From Ignavibacteria bacterium (GTDB lineage: Bacteria; Bacteroidota; Ignavibacteria; Tepidaquicellales; Tepidaquicellaceae), in NCBI GenBank assembly GCA_028714695.1, contig JAQTLX010000004.1:171034-215827 (forward strand): 44,794 nucleotides of DNA, in the 5' to 3' direction. The position numbers and the translations under genes were made by a program. Under the pieces are notes generated by a model. It worked only from the letters and a program-made list of their open reading frames with translations, had not been told where the DNA came from and did not search any database. Shown piece after piece: positions 1-8,845 of this stretch. The first letter of the stretch is position 1. Each line of letters begins with the position of its first letter.

Positions 1-169
1 TCTTATCAGTCCACTCAAATAAATACCGATTGTCATACTCAATCTTACATTCTTTTAATATCGATATGTATTCTTCCTGAAACGTTTTTTTGCGATGGTG
101 TCTCTGTTGATTTAAAATATAATCCTTCACACCTTCAATTTTTGATTTCGAACAAGAGAAAGCCCCGTA
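1..169 (-). pseudogene. Duplicated 3' fragment of the adjacent IS200-like transposase gene
   Basis: Positions 1-169 match 288-456 with one visible mismatch (128 versus 415). The fragment equals codons 99 to about 154 of the transposase at 277-750. It has no start and is cut by the window edge on its 3' side. At 169/170 the homology stops exactly where the fragment runs into a REP-like palindrome. It is a non-functional partial copy joined to the repeat array. Confidence 0.9.
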
Positions 170-276
170 GGGGCGGCATCCAATAGCAATTTTGTTTCAA
201 CACACGAAAGCCCCGTAGGAGCGGCATCCATTAGCAATTTTGTTTCAACAAGAGAAAGCCCCGTAGGGGCGGCATC
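151..276. repeat. REP-like palindromes in a 48-bp tandem array, 3' side of the transposase
   Basis: Three copies of a palindromic core (GCCCC GTA GGGGC; the middle copy has one change, GGAGC) begin at about 158, 206 and 254, a 48-bp period. The units share the flank AGCAATTTTGTTTCAACA. The array lies directly after the transposase stop codon, the expected position for repeats mobilised by a REP-associated tyrosine transposase. Confidence 0.8.
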
Positions 277-750
277 TTAATTATTTTTCTTATCAGTCCA
301 CTCAAATAAATACCGATTGTCATACTCAATCTTACATTCTTTTAATATCGATATGTATTCTTCCTGAAACGTTTTTTTGCGATGGTGTCTCTGTTGATTT
401 AAAATATAATCCTTTACACCTTCAATTTTTGATTTCGAACAAGAGAAAGCCCCGTATCCTTCCTGCCAATAAAACTTTCCCAAAAACCATTTATTTTCAT
501 TTATGAATTTTGATGAATTCGCTTTGATTAATCTTGTCAGATCAGAAACAGAAACTAACGGACTAAAACTTACAAGAATATGAGTATGATCGGGATTACA
601 ATATATTGCAAGTGATTTGCATCGCGAATTGTCGATTATCCCGCAAATGTATTTTTCGATTACCGTTCTATGATTTTCACTAATTTGGAAGGCACGGCCT
701 TTTACAGCAAATACGATGTGAATGTAGATTTGTGAATATGTGTTTGACAT
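277..750 (-). CDS. IS200/IS605-type HUH transposase, REP-associated (RAYT-like)
   Basis: A single-domain Y1 HUH nuclease of 157 residues, normal for this family, which nicks single-stranded DNA at hairpin ends. The metal-binding HUH motif is His55-Thr-His57 (PDHTHI). The probable nucleophile is Tyr115 (KDYILNQQRHH), after the family block WQEGYGAFS at residues 95-103. No accessory TnpB lies beside it. REP-like palindromes flank the gene in inverted orientation, which favours a REP-associated transposase over a simple IS200. The reading frame is intact. The TAA stop abuts the third palindrome, and codons 99-105 contain a 19-bp stretch that also occurs in the repeats. The classical IS200 alternative cannot be excluded without mapping the element ends. 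Confidence 0.9.
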   Translation of the reverse strand: MSNTYSQIYIHIVFAVKGRAFQISENHRTVIEKYICGIIDNSRCKSLAIYCNPDHTHILVSFSPLVSVSDLTRLIKANSSKFINENKWFLGKFYWQEGYGAFSCSKSKIEGVKDYILNQQRHHRKKTFQEEYISILKECKIEYDNRYLFEWTDKKNN

Positions 751-775
751 AAATAATCCTCCTTAATTATTTAGA

Positions 776-847
776 TGTCACCCCTGCGGGGTTAATCGCT
801 GGAATACTATGCTGCTATTGGATTCCGCCCCTGCGGGGCTTCTTTCT
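776..847. repeat. REP-like palindromes, 5' side of the transposase, inverted
   Basis: Two palindromes with core CCCC TGC GGGG lie at about 779-793 and 826-840. The second, with flanks GCTATTGGATTCC and CTTCTTTC, is the reverse complement of the left-hand repeat unit with a few changes. The transposase gene is therefore bounded by inverted copies of one repeat family. Confidence 0.75.
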
Positions 848-942
848 TTTTATCTCAACTATGATTCCAATAAAAATAATATCGTCAACAAATCAAAACC
901 CTGCCAATGAATGTAGGTATTTATTTTCGTAGTCGAATCCTA

Positions 943-1062
943 GATTCTTAATTCCAAATTTTGATTCCGCGTTCTTTGCATCCCGATTTATCGGGATTAA
1001 TCCTCGATTCTTAATTCCAAATTTTGCTTCCGCGTTCTTTGCATCCCGATTTATCGGGATTA
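943..1062. repeat. 63-bp tandem repeat, about two copies
   Basis: A 63-bp unit starting GATTCTTAATTCCAAATTTTG begins at 943 and again at 1006. Each copy contains the inverted repeat ATCCCGAT TT ATCGGGAT. The array fills most of the gap between the transposase and the 3' end of glnS. The palindromes could act as a weak terminator for glnS, but no clear T-run follows. Confidence 0.75.
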
Positions 1063-1094
1063 TTTCTTCCTTCTTGATTCTTGATTCTCAAAAA

Positions 1095-2765
1095 CTACTT
1101 CTTATCTATCTTCGTCCACGAATCTTTCAATGCAACCGTACGGTTGAATACAAGCATTTCATCATTCGATAACGGATCAACGCAAAAATAACCTGTTCTG
1201 ATGAACTGGAATTTATCCCCTGTTTTGGCTTTACTCAATTCAGGCTCAATGTAACATTCCTTCAATATATCCAGAGAATGCGGATTCAATAATTCCCTGA
1301 AATCCTTATCGTCGCTTGCCGGATCCTCTGTTACGAATAAACGGTCGTATAACCTTACCTCCGCTTTTACCGCATGCTTTGCCGATACCCAGTGTATAGT
1401 CCCTTTCACACTACGCATACTTCCAGAACCGCTCTTTGTTTCTGGATCGTATGTACAGTGAAGTTCTGTGATTTCACCTTTATCATCTTTGATTACCTCC
1501 GTGCATTTTATTATATATGCTGATTTTAAACGTACTTCATTGCCGGGAGATAACCTGTGGAATTTCTTATGCGGCACTTCCTGAAAATCTTCTCTCTCAA
1601 TATATATCACATTTGAAAATGGAATTTTCCTTGTACCCATCGTTTCATCTTCGGGATTATTTGTCGTTTCCATCTCTTCCGTTTTGTCATCGGGATAATT
1701 TGTGATGACAACTTTCAACGGTCTTAAAACCGCCATTACCCTCATCGCGTGCTTATTCAAATCTTCCCTCACGCTGTGCTCGAGTAATGCAACATCAGTC
1801 ATAGCATCTCTCTTTGCAACTCCGACTCTGTCCGCAAAATTACGAATTGATTCCGGAGTATATCCCCTTCTCCTTAATCCGCATATGGTCGGCATTCTCG
1901 GGTCGTCCCAGCCCGAAACAAGCCCTTCCTGAACAAGTTCGAGAAGTTTGCGCTTGCTCATAACCGTATATGTGAGATTCAATCGCGCAAATTCAATCTG
2001 TCGCGGTCTGTTTTTTAATTTAAGCGCGTCAAGAAACCAATCGTATAACGGTCTGTGAATTTCAAATTCGAGCGTGCATAACGAATGCGTAATCCCCTCT
2101 ATCCAGTCGGACAACGGATGTGCATAATCATACATCGGATAAATGCACCACTTGTCCCCTGTATTGTGATGCGTTGCTTTTTTTATTCTGTATATTACAG
2201 GGTCGCGCATATGCATATTTGTCGATGCCATATCTATTTTCGCTCGAAGCACATGAGCGCCGTCTTCGTATTTCCCTTCCTTCATGCCCGTAAACAGTTC
2301 AAGATTTTCCTCAACCGAACGGTTCCTGTAAGGTGATAAAGCCCCTGCTTCAGTTAGCGTGCCCTTCATTTCCCTCAACTCCTGCGAAGTCGAAGAATCA
2401 ACATAAGCATTGTCATCCTTGATCAACTGCACAGCGAATTCATACAGTCTGTCAAAATAATCTGATGCGTAAAACATCCTGTCATCCCAGTCGAAACCCA
2501 GCCATCTCACGTCTTCTTCTATCGATTCCACATATTCAATATCTTCCTTTACCGGATTTGTATCGTCAAACCTCAGATTGCACATTCCGTTGTAATCTCT
2601 TGCAATTCCGAAATTAAGGCATATCGACTTCGCATGGCCTATATGCAGATATCCGTTCGGCTCCGGTGGGAATCGCGTATGTATAAGACTGTGTTTTTTA
2701 CTTTTTAAATCCTCATCGATAATTTCACGTATGAAATTCGAAGGTGTACTTTTGTTTTCTTCCAT
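1095..2765 (-). CDS. glnS: Glutaminyl-tRNA synthetase
   Basis: Class I synthetase that charges tRNA-Gln with glutamine in the cytoplasm. From the ATG at 2765 the protein has 556 residues, close to the usual bacterial size. The N-terminus ([14 protein letters not shown]) and the catalytic block [17 protein letters not shown], with HIGH at 41-44, match the E. coli enzyme closely. The second signature is VMSKRKL, and the anticodon-binding beta-barrels fill the C-terminal half. The frame stays open to a TTG at 2798. The ATG is preferred because it gives the same short N-terminus as characterised enzymes. Together with gltX this shows direct Gln-tRNA synthesis. The gene is monocistronic as seen here. 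Confidence 0.97.
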   Translation of the reverse strand: MEENKSTPSNFIREIIDEDLKSKKHSLIHTRFPPEPNGYLHIGHAKSICLNFGIARDYNGMCNLRFDDTNPVKEDIEYVESIEEDVRWLGFDWDDRMFYASDYFDRLYEFAVQLIKDDNAYVDSSTSQELREMKGTLTEAGALSPYRNRSVEENLELFTGMKEGKYEDGAHVLRAKIDMASTNMHMRDPVIYRIKKATHHNTGDKWCIYPMYDYAHPLSDWIEGITHSLCTLEFEIHRPLYDWFLDALKLKNRPRQIEFARLNLTYTVMSKRKLLELVQEGLVSGWDDPRMPTICGLRRRGYTPESIRNFADRVGVAKRDAMTDVALLEHSVREDLNKHAMRVMAVLRPLKVVITNYPDDKTEEMETTNNPEDETMGTRKIPFSNVIYIEREDFQEVPHKKFHRLSPGNEVRLKSAYIIKCTEVIKDDKGEITELHCTYDPETKSGSGSMRSVKGTIHWVSAKHAVKAEVRLYDRLFVTEDPASDDKDFRELLNPHSLDILKECYIEPELSKAKTGDKFQFIRTGYFCVDPLSNDEMLVFNRTVALKDSWTKIDKK

Positions 2766-3067
2766 TTTATCTTTGTAAAATTCCAATTTAATATCCAAAA
2801 ATGAAAATACTCTATTCGGAATAAAATATCAGTGAGAAAAGTAAATAATATTGAATCCCGTAAAAGTACTAATTTCAACATTCGAAGCAAGACACTTTTG
2901 CATATAATTATTCATATATAATCAGTTTACTTACTCAATTATTGCCTGCCGGAAATGTTAATATATTGTATGATTTTTGAACTATAATTATATTACATTC
3001 ATAAATAAACTAAGTCGGTTCAAAGATTTCTTTACTCGTAAATATTTAGGCTTAATTATTATTCCGT
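2766..3067. other. Divergent intergenic region glnS / DUF116 gene
   Basis: About 300 bp of AT-rich DNA between the starts of glnS (minus) and the DUF116 gene (plus). It should hold both promoters, but I could not assign boxes with confidence. No small gene or structured RNA was recognised. Confidence 0.5.
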
Positions 3068-4258
3068 ATGCATAATTATGTCACATATTCCCTTTCATTG
3101 TCTGATGATAATTCAGAACAATATTATTCCAGAATAAGAATATTTACTGATGAAGTTCTCGCAAAGGCTAACGAATCACTTCTAAAACCTGTAGTTGATT
3201 TCACGGATTTCCTGAAAAAATATAACCTTGAAGAAATAAGAAGTAATGATGAGTATATACTCGAACTTATAAGTTTCGGTCTACTCTGGAACAATTACGG
3301 CCGCACGGCATTGAATATCAATTCAGCGCCTTTCCTGACCTTATCCCGAATGGCTGAATGGAGAAAGCGGCATTTGAAATTAAAATCTTCCATTGATTTG
3401 ATGCGGGGTCTGCTTATTTCATTATTCCTCTTTCCTTCTAAAACTTCCAACGAAGTGAAAATATATCCGGATATTCGTGATATTGATAAACTCTGTCTTT
3501 TTCTTGAAGCGACAGGCGAATTCAAAGAACAGGCTCTGAGATTTATTCGATGGAGAGCATACTGGGAAACTATAACAAAAGAAGAGTGGACCGAAGGATG
3601 TAAATCGGTTTTTGATTTTGTAGATTGGTTTGCGGATCGATCAACGGAAATGTTGGGTGAATTTACTTCAAAGGTCGATGAATTCATAATTAATTCCGCT
3701 CGCCGCTATAAATGGCGCGAAGACCGCGTTCAGTGTGGAAGAAAAAGAGATGAATACCACCTCAATATGGTAGGCGCCGAGATAATGAACCGCGCTTTTA
3801 GAGATGACTTCCTTAAAACGGAATCAAAGGCTGTTCTTGTTCCCGGATGTATGCGCAGCAATATCGAATTATGCAAAGCCGTCAAAATGCATGAAGGATT
3901 AAAATGTATCGGTTGTGATAAAAACTGCAGCGTCAACAATCTTAGGAAAATCGGAAAGGATTATAATTACGAGGTATATATTATTCCGCATGCTTCCGAT
4001 TTGTCTTTATGGGCGCCGAAACCGGGTAAACCCGTACGCGGAGTAATTGCAATTGCATGCGTTACTAACCTCGTTGAAGGCGGCTGGGAATTAAAACGTT
4101 ATGATGCATGCGCTCAGTGCGTCCTGCTCGATTATAGCGGCTGTAAAAAACACTGGCACAAAAACGGTGTACCTACAAATATCAACTTACACGAGTTTCA
4201 TCGAATACTTAACGGCAAGCCTGCGAAGAAACAAGTAAATGAATTCGCAAATAATTAA
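3068..4258 (+). CDS. DUF116 family protein with C-terminal cysteine cluster
   Basis: A 396-residue protein whose C-terminal ~170 residues look like DUF116. The visible blocks are VLVPGCMRSN, then LKCIGCDKNCSVNNL, then YIIPHASDL, then GVIAIACVTNL, with further cysteines in YDACAQCVLLDYSGC. The cysteine spacing suggests binding of a metal or Fe-S cluster; that is inference, since the family has no established reaction that I know of. The N-terminal ~200 residues are helical-looking, soluble and unrecognised. There is no signal peptide or membrane segment. The stop codon directly abuts the convergent gltX stop (4259), with no intergenic base, so the two transcripts must overlap in their 3' ends. 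Confidence 0.8.
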   Translation: MHNYVTYSLSLSDDNSEQYYSRIRIFTDEVLAKANESLLKPVVDFTDFLKKYNLEEIRSNDEYILELISFGLLWNNYGRTALNINSAPFLTLSRMAEWRKRHLKLKSSIDLMRGLLISLFLFPSKTSNEVKIYPDIRDIDKLCLFLEATGEFKEQALRFIRWRAYWETITKEEWTEGCKSVFDFVDWFADRSTEMLGEFTSKVDEFIINSARRYKWREDRVQCGRKRDEYHLNMVGAEIMNRAFRDDFLKTESKAVLVPGCMRSNIELCKAVKMHEGLKCIGCDKNCSVNNLRKIGKDYNYEVYIIPHASDLSLWAPKPGKPVRGVIAIACVTNLVEGGWELKRYDACAQCVLLDYSGCKKHWHKNGVPTNINLHEFHRILNGKPAKKQVNEFANN

Positions 4259-5710
4259 CTACTTTAAAACCGAAATTGCTCTGTCTATTCTCTGAAGCGT
4301 TTTTTCTTTCCCGATAATAAAACAAATATCAAATATTCCCGGTCCGCCGCTCACACCTGAAGTTGCAAGACGCAGCGGATGTATAACAGCGCCGTTGCCG
4401 ACACCCATTTCTGACGCCGTTTCCTTCAATGCGGTTTCATAATCTTCTTTTGAAACCGTTTCTATGTTTTTTATTTTTTCTTCAAATACCCTGAGTATAG
4501 CAGGCGACTGTTCCTTCCATCCTTTTTTCACCGACGCCTCTTCGTAAGAAGTCGGTTCTTCGAAAAAGTAGAATGCCTTTTCATAAAACTCTCTTACAAA
4601 AGAAACTCTTTCCTTCATAACCTTCACAACGTTTATCAGAAAATCATCCGGATATTCCTGTCCCGCGTATTTGGAATTCTTTAATTCTTCTCTCAGCATT
4701 GCGGCAATCTCGGAATCGTATTTTGCTCTTAAATGCTGTTCGTTCAGCCAGTTAAGTTTTTCTATATCAAAAACAGCGCCTGACTTGTTTACTCTCTCGA
4801 GTGTGAATTCCGAAATCAATTCCGGCAGATAATAAAATTCTTTATCGTCACCTGCCGTCCAGCCCAGCAATGCAATGAAATTAATCAATGCTTCCGTCAA
4901 ATATCCTTTTTTTCTGTAATCTTCAACTGCTACATCTCCCTGCCTTTTGCTAAGTTTAGAACGGTCGGCATTTAACAATAACGGCAGATGCGCGAATGTT
5001 GGAAGTTCCCAGCCGAATGCCCTGTACAAAAGTACATGCTTCGGTGTTGAAGGCAGCCATTCTTCACCCCGTATGACGTGCGATATTTTCATTAAATGGT
5101 CGTCAACAACATTCGCAAGATGATAAGTCGGAAATCCGTCCGATTTCATTAATATCTGGTCATCGACAAGTTCGCTCATAAACTCAACTTCTCCTCTTAT
5201 GAAATCATGAAAACGGATTACGTCACCCTGCTCAACATTCAATCTTATCACATGCGGCATGCCTGCGGCAAGATTACTGTTAACTTCCTCTTCGCTTAAA
5301 TGAAGACAATGCTTGTCGTATTTTGTCTGAGGTAATTTTTGCTTTTGCTGTTCTTCACGCAAAGCCGTAAGCCTTTCTGCCGTGCAGAAACAATAATATG
5401 CTTTGCGCTTTTCAAGCAGTATATCACAATGCTTTTTGTAAATATCAAGACGCTCCGACTGGTAGTATGGTCCGAAATCACCACCTCTGCCGGGACCTTC
5501 ATCATATTCAAATCCCGCCCACTCCATCGTGTTTATGAGATTATCAACCGCACCCTCAACTTTCCTTGCCTGGTCGGTATCTTCAATCCTGAGTATAAAC
5601 TTCCCCCCTGTGTGCTTTGCAAAAAGATAATTGTATAATGCAGTCCTTAAATTACCGATGTGAATGTATCCTGTCGGTGACGGCGCGTATCTTACTCTGA
5701 TTTGGCTCAT
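4259..5710 (-). CDS. gltX: Glutamyl-tRNA synthetase
   Basis: Class I synthetase of 483 residues that attaches glutamate to tRNA-Glu. The N-terminus reads RVRYAPSPTGYIHIGNLRTALYNYLFA, with HIGN at 17-20 in place of the strict HIGH; this variant is common in GltX. The second signature is the KLSKRQGDV block in the middle of the chain. The alpha-helical anticodon-binding cage follows. The start lies 7 bp after the rsmI stop, so the pair is probably one operon. Because glnS is also present, this enzyme is probably discriminating for tRNA-Glu. Confidence 0.97.
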   Translation of the reverse strand: MSQIRVRYAPSPTGYIHIGNLRTALYNYLFAKHTGGKFILRIEDTDQARKVEGAVDNLINTMEWAGFEYDEGPGRGGDFGPYYQSERLDIYKKHCDILLEKRKAYYCFCTAERLTALREEQQKQKLPQTKYDKHCLHLSEEEVNSNLAAGMPHVIRLNVEQGDVIRFHDFIRGEVEFMSELVDDQILMKSDGFPTYHLANVVDDHLMKISHVIRGEEWLPSTPKHVLLYRAFGWELPTFAHLPLLLNADRSKLSKRQGDVAVEDYRKKGYLTEALINFIALLGWTAGDDKEFYYLPELISEFTLERVNKSGAVFDIEKLNWLNEQHLRAKYDSEIAAMLREELKNSKYAGQEYPDDFLINVVKVMKERVSFVREFYEKAFYFFEEPTSYEEASVKKGWKEQSPAILRVFEEKIKNIETVSKEDYETALKETASEMGVGNGAVIHPLRLATSGVSGGPGIFDICFIIGKEKTLQRIDRAISVLK

Positions 5711-5717
5711 ATATTTT

Positions 5718-6443
5718 TCAAACGTTATTTAATACTATTGTGAATTCGCCCTTCTCTTTTATCCTGTTCAAATCTGTTGCAACACTTGATAATGTACCTC
5801 TGTACGTAGTTTCATGTATTTTTGACAATTCTCTTGAAACCGATATTTCCTTTTTTCCGAAATAATTATTCAGTTCTGAAATCGTTTTTCTGATTCTGAA
5901 TTTCGATTCGTAAATAATAATAGGCATCTTTATTTCCTTCAGGAACATCATAACATTTTCCCTGCCCTTGATTGGCAGAAATCCCTGAAAATAAAACTTC
6001 TTATTCTCGAATCCCGAAACAACCAGAGCGTGAATAAGTGCGTTCGCTCCCGGAATTGATACAACGTCTATTCCTTCTCTCACGCAAGCGGAAACAACCG
6101 TACTGCCGGGATCCGATATCCCGGGCGTTCCTGCATCCGAAACAATTGCAACGGATTTCCCTGATTTCAGTTCATCCAGCAAATAATCGAGTTTGCTGCT
6201 TTCAACATGTGCATAATAACTCATCATATGAGTTTTGATTCCGTAACGGTTGAGCAGCACCGACGTAACCCTCGTATCCTCACAGGCAATCAAATCGGCA
6301 TTCTTTAATATATAAAGCGCCCTCAGCGATATTTCATCGAGATTTCCTATCGGTGTCGCTGCTATATACAAAGTCCCCTTTTCAATCTTAATCGCAGGAA
6401 AATACTTCTCGAAATCATCTATGTATATGGCTGTATCCATCAT
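5718..6443 (-). CDS. rsmI: 16S rRNA (cytidine(1402)-2'-O)-methyltransferase RsmI
   Basis: A tetrapyrrole-methylase-fold SAM enzyme that 2'-O-methylates C1402 in the ribosomal decoding centre. Characteristic blocks occur in order: GTLYIAATPIGNL, EDTRVTSVLL, VSDAGTPGISDPG (SAM pocket) and PGANALIHALVVSG. The length of 241 residues fits the short form, which lacks the extra C-terminal domain of some homologues. About 20 residues precede the conserved core (MMDTAIYIDDF...), so the exact start is less certain; Met1 or Met2 would serve. It is first in the rsmI-gltX pair and divergent from nrfH. Confidence 0.95.
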   Translation of the reverse strand: MMDTAIYIDDFEKYFPAIKIEKGTLYIAATPIGNLDEISLRALYILKNADLIACEDTRVTSVLLNRYGIKTHMMSYYAHVESSKLDYLLDELKSGKSVAIVSDAGTPGISDPGSTVVSACVREGIDVVSIPGANALIHALVVSGFENKKFYFQGFLPIKGRENVMMFLKEIKMPIIIYESKFRIRKTISELNNYFGKKEISVSRELSKIHETTYRGTLSSVATDLNRIKEKGEFTIVLNNV

Positions 6444-6536
6444 GTAAATTAGTTATACCGTCATACATATGAAATGATAAATAAAATACAGGCTGGTTTC
6501 CTGCAAAGAATAATATTTCGAGTTAAAAAAATGTTT

Positions 6537-6557
6537 TTATTTTAATAATTAAAATAA
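6537..6557. promoter_or_regulatory. Perfect palindrome upstream of nrfH
   Basis: Two 9-bp arms, TTATTTTAA and TTAAAATAA, are separated by TAA, centred about 47 bp before the nrfH ATG. The site is a candidate operator or an unusual promoter region for nrfHA. It does not match the FNR/CRP consensus, and AT-rich palindromes arise easily by chance, so confidence is low. Confidence 0.35.
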
Positions 6558-6593
6558 GTATATTGAAAGCAGATAATTTTATCTGATTACGTT

Positions 6594-7184
6594 ATGAGAA
6601 AATTATTCCTGAAAATAATTCCTCCCGAAAGGTGGAAACTGCCCGTTATAATTACGCTCGGTATTCTCACAGGATTTGCTTTTTTGATTTTTCATATCAG
6701 CAGCGGAACGTCTTATCTCTCGGATAAACCCGAAACATGCGTGAATTGTCATGTCATGTTCCCGCAGTATGCGTCCTGGCAGCACAGTTCTCATGCACGA
6801 GTCGCAGCCTGCAGCGATTGCCATGTTCCCCATAATAATATTTTCAGCAAATACTTCTTTAAAGCAAAAGACGGTCTTAGACATACTACTATTTTTACTC
6901 TAAGAATGGAACCGCAAGTGATAATGATAAAAGATGCCGGCAAGGAAGTTGTCGAAGAAAACTGCGAAAGATGTCACGAAGGTCTTATGGGCTATTATCA
7001 TACTTTGGGAAACGGACGGCTTGATGAGATGGACGAAGAAAATGAAACAATCAGATGCTGGTCATGTCATAAAGAAGTGCCGCACGGGAAAGTCAGTTCA
7101 CTCTCCTCTTTCCCTTATGCAAATGTTCCGAAACTTTCGCCTGTATTGCCAGATTGGCTCAATAAAGCGCTGGAAAAGAAATAA
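6594..7184 (+). CDS. nrfH: Cytochrome c nitrite reductase small subunit NrfH
   Basis: A membrane-anchored NapC/NirT-type tetrahaem cytochrome of 196 residues that takes electrons from menaquinol and passes them to NrfA. One membrane anchor lies at about residues 16-36. Four CxxCH motifs are present: CVNCH (49-53), CSDCH (73-77), CERCH (124-128) and CWSCH (155-159). A Met just after the first motif (CHVMF) could be the axial ligand known from NrfH. nrfA follows after 19 bp, forming the usual nrfHA operon. Confidence 0.96.
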   Translation: MRKLFLKIIPPERWKLPVIITLGILTGFAFLIFHISSGTSYLSDKPETCVNCHVMFPQYASWQHSSHARVAACSDCHVPHNNIFSKYFFKAKDGLRHTTIFTLRMEPQVIMIKDAGKEVVEENCERCHEGLMGYYHTLGNGRLDEMDEENETIRCWSCHKEVPHGKVSSLSSFPYANVPKLSPVLPDWLNKALEKK

Positions 7185-7203
7185 ATTTTAATTATAATAG
7201 TTT

Positions 7204-8679
7204 ATGAGTATTTCTGAAAAAATAAAACAAAAACCCTGGTTAGGATGGGTGCTCTACGGTGCAACCGTACTTATTGTTTTCATAATCGGTCTTTTCGGCA
7301 GTCAGATTATTGAAAGAAGAAGCGAATCGAATCTTATTATCCAAAATGTAAAACCTATCGCGGACTGGGAACCGAGAAATGAAGTCTGGGGCGAAAATTA
7401 CCCGCGCGAATATCAGACCTATTTGCAGACAAAAGATACATCCTTTGCAAGCAAAAACGGCGGCTCCGCTGAAATCGATATGCTCGAAAGATATCCCGAC
7501 CTTGTGGTGCTCTGGGCAGGATACGCGTTTTCAAAAGAATACCGGCAAAGCCGCGGACATTACTGGGCTATCAAAGACATTAGAAGAACACTCAGAACCG
7601 ATGTCCCCCAGCCCGCAACATGCTGGACCTGCAAAAGCACTGACGTTCCCAGACTGATGAATAAGTTGGGTATCGCGGAATTCTATAAGAAACCGTGGAA
7701 AGATCTCGGCAGCGAAGTTGTAAATGTAATAGGCTGTCAGGATTGCCACGATAATAAAACCATGAATCTCAGAATTTCCCGCCCCGCTCTCGTTGAAGCA
7801 TTTCAGAGACAGGGTAAAGATATTACAAAATCAACTCATCAGGAATTAAGAAGCCTCGTCTGCGCACAATGCCACGTGGAATATTTTTTCAAAGGAAAAG
7901 AAGAGAAGTACCTTACCTTCCCGTGGGACAAAGGCTTCAATGTGGATGATATTGAAAAATACTATGATTCGATAGAATTTACCGACTGGACACATCAACT
8001 CAGCCGTACTCCTATGCTCAAAGCACAGCATCCCGATTTCGAACTCTTCCGGATGGGCATTCACGGACAACGCGGACTCGCTTGCGCCGACTGCCATATG
8101 CCGTATAAAAGCGAAGGCGGTATTAAATTCACTGACCATCACGTCCAAAGCCCTCTGAACAATATTTCAAATTCTTGCCAGGTCTGCCACAGAGAAAGCG
8201 AAAATACTCTGGCGAACAATGTTTATGACAGACAGGAAAAGATATTCGAACTTAATAAAATCGCATCAGGAGTTCTCGCAAAAGCCCATATAACCGCAAA
8301 GATTGCCTGGGATAACGGCGCTGCGGAAGAACAAATGAAACCTGTGCTTACTCTTATCAGACACGCACAGTGGAGATGGGATTTTGTTGCAGCATCCCAC
8401 GGCGGCTCTTTCCATGCCCCGCTTGAATGCGCTCGGATTCTCGGCACGTCTATTCAAATAGGCAGTGAAGCCCTGAATCTGCTGACCGAAATTCTTATGA
8501 AATTAAACGTGAAAATGCCGGTTCAAATGCCCGATATTTCCACCAAACTGAAAGCGCAGCAGTTCATCGGACTTAATATGGACAGCCTTTTCAAAGCAAA
8601 ATCAATTTTCATAAACGAAGTACTTCCGCAATGGAATAAAACAGCAAACGAAAAAGGAAATAATATTAAAGATTATTAG
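7204..8679 (+). CDS. nrfA: Ammonia-forming cytochrome c nitrite reductase NrfA
   Basis: Periplasmic pentahaem enzyme (491 residues) that reduces nitrite to ammonium with six electrons. An N-terminal hydrophobic segment (residues about 15-33) directs export and may remain as an anchor. The active-site haem has the diagnostic lysine-ligated motif CWTCK (140-144). The four others are CQDCH (178-182), CAQCH (220-224), CADCH (294-298) and CQVCH (325-329). Likely catalytic residues, by alignment from memory with E. coli, are an Arg in DIRRTLR (126-131), Tyr227 in CHVEYF and His287 in GIHGQRG. The gene is paired with nrfH, so the unit is complete for respiratory nitrite ammonification. Confidence 0.98.
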   Translation: MSISEKIKQKPWLGWVLYGATVLIVFIIGLFGSQIIERRSESNLIIQNVKPIADWEPRNEVWGENYPREYQTYLQTKDTSFASKNGGSAEIDMLERYPDLVVLWAGYAFSKEYRQSRGHYWAIKDIRRTLRTDVPQPATCWTCKSTDVPRLMNKLGIAEFYKKPWKDLGSEVVNVIGCQDCHDNKTMNLRISRPALVEAFQRQGKDITKSTHQELRSLVCAQCHVEYFFKGKEEKYLTFPWDKGFNVDDIEKYYDSIEFTDWTHQLSRTPMLKAQHPDFELFRMGIHGQRGLACADCHMPYKSEGGIKFTDHHVQSPLNNISNSCQVCHRESENTLANNVYDRQEKIFELNKIASGVLAKAHITAKIAWDNGAAEEQMKPVLTLIRHAQWRWDFVAASHGGSFHAPLECARILGTSIQIGSEALNLLTEILMKLNVKMPVQMPDISTKLKAQQFIGLNMDSLFKAKSIFINEVLPQWNKTANEKGNNIKDY

Positions 8680-8845
8680 AATTATTCCGTGATATTTTCT
8701 TTATATATTTCGTACAACCGGGTTCATTGTAGGAACAGGTATTGACGATTCTTTTCGTCATACTTGAGCATTTGCATATACATAGATGCATTCATGAATT
8801 TATTTCCACTTTAATAAAAGGTATATTAAGAAAACATAATAAAGT

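Noticed and set aside
151..276. Regularly spaced repeats that resemble a short CRISPR array
   Set aside because: The intervening sequence is itself repeated, the core is a REP-type palindrome next to a transposase, and no cas gene is near.
8743..8760. Small hairpin TGACGA/TCGTCA after nrfA
   Set aside because: Only six pairs and no T-run follows, so it is too weak to call a terminator.
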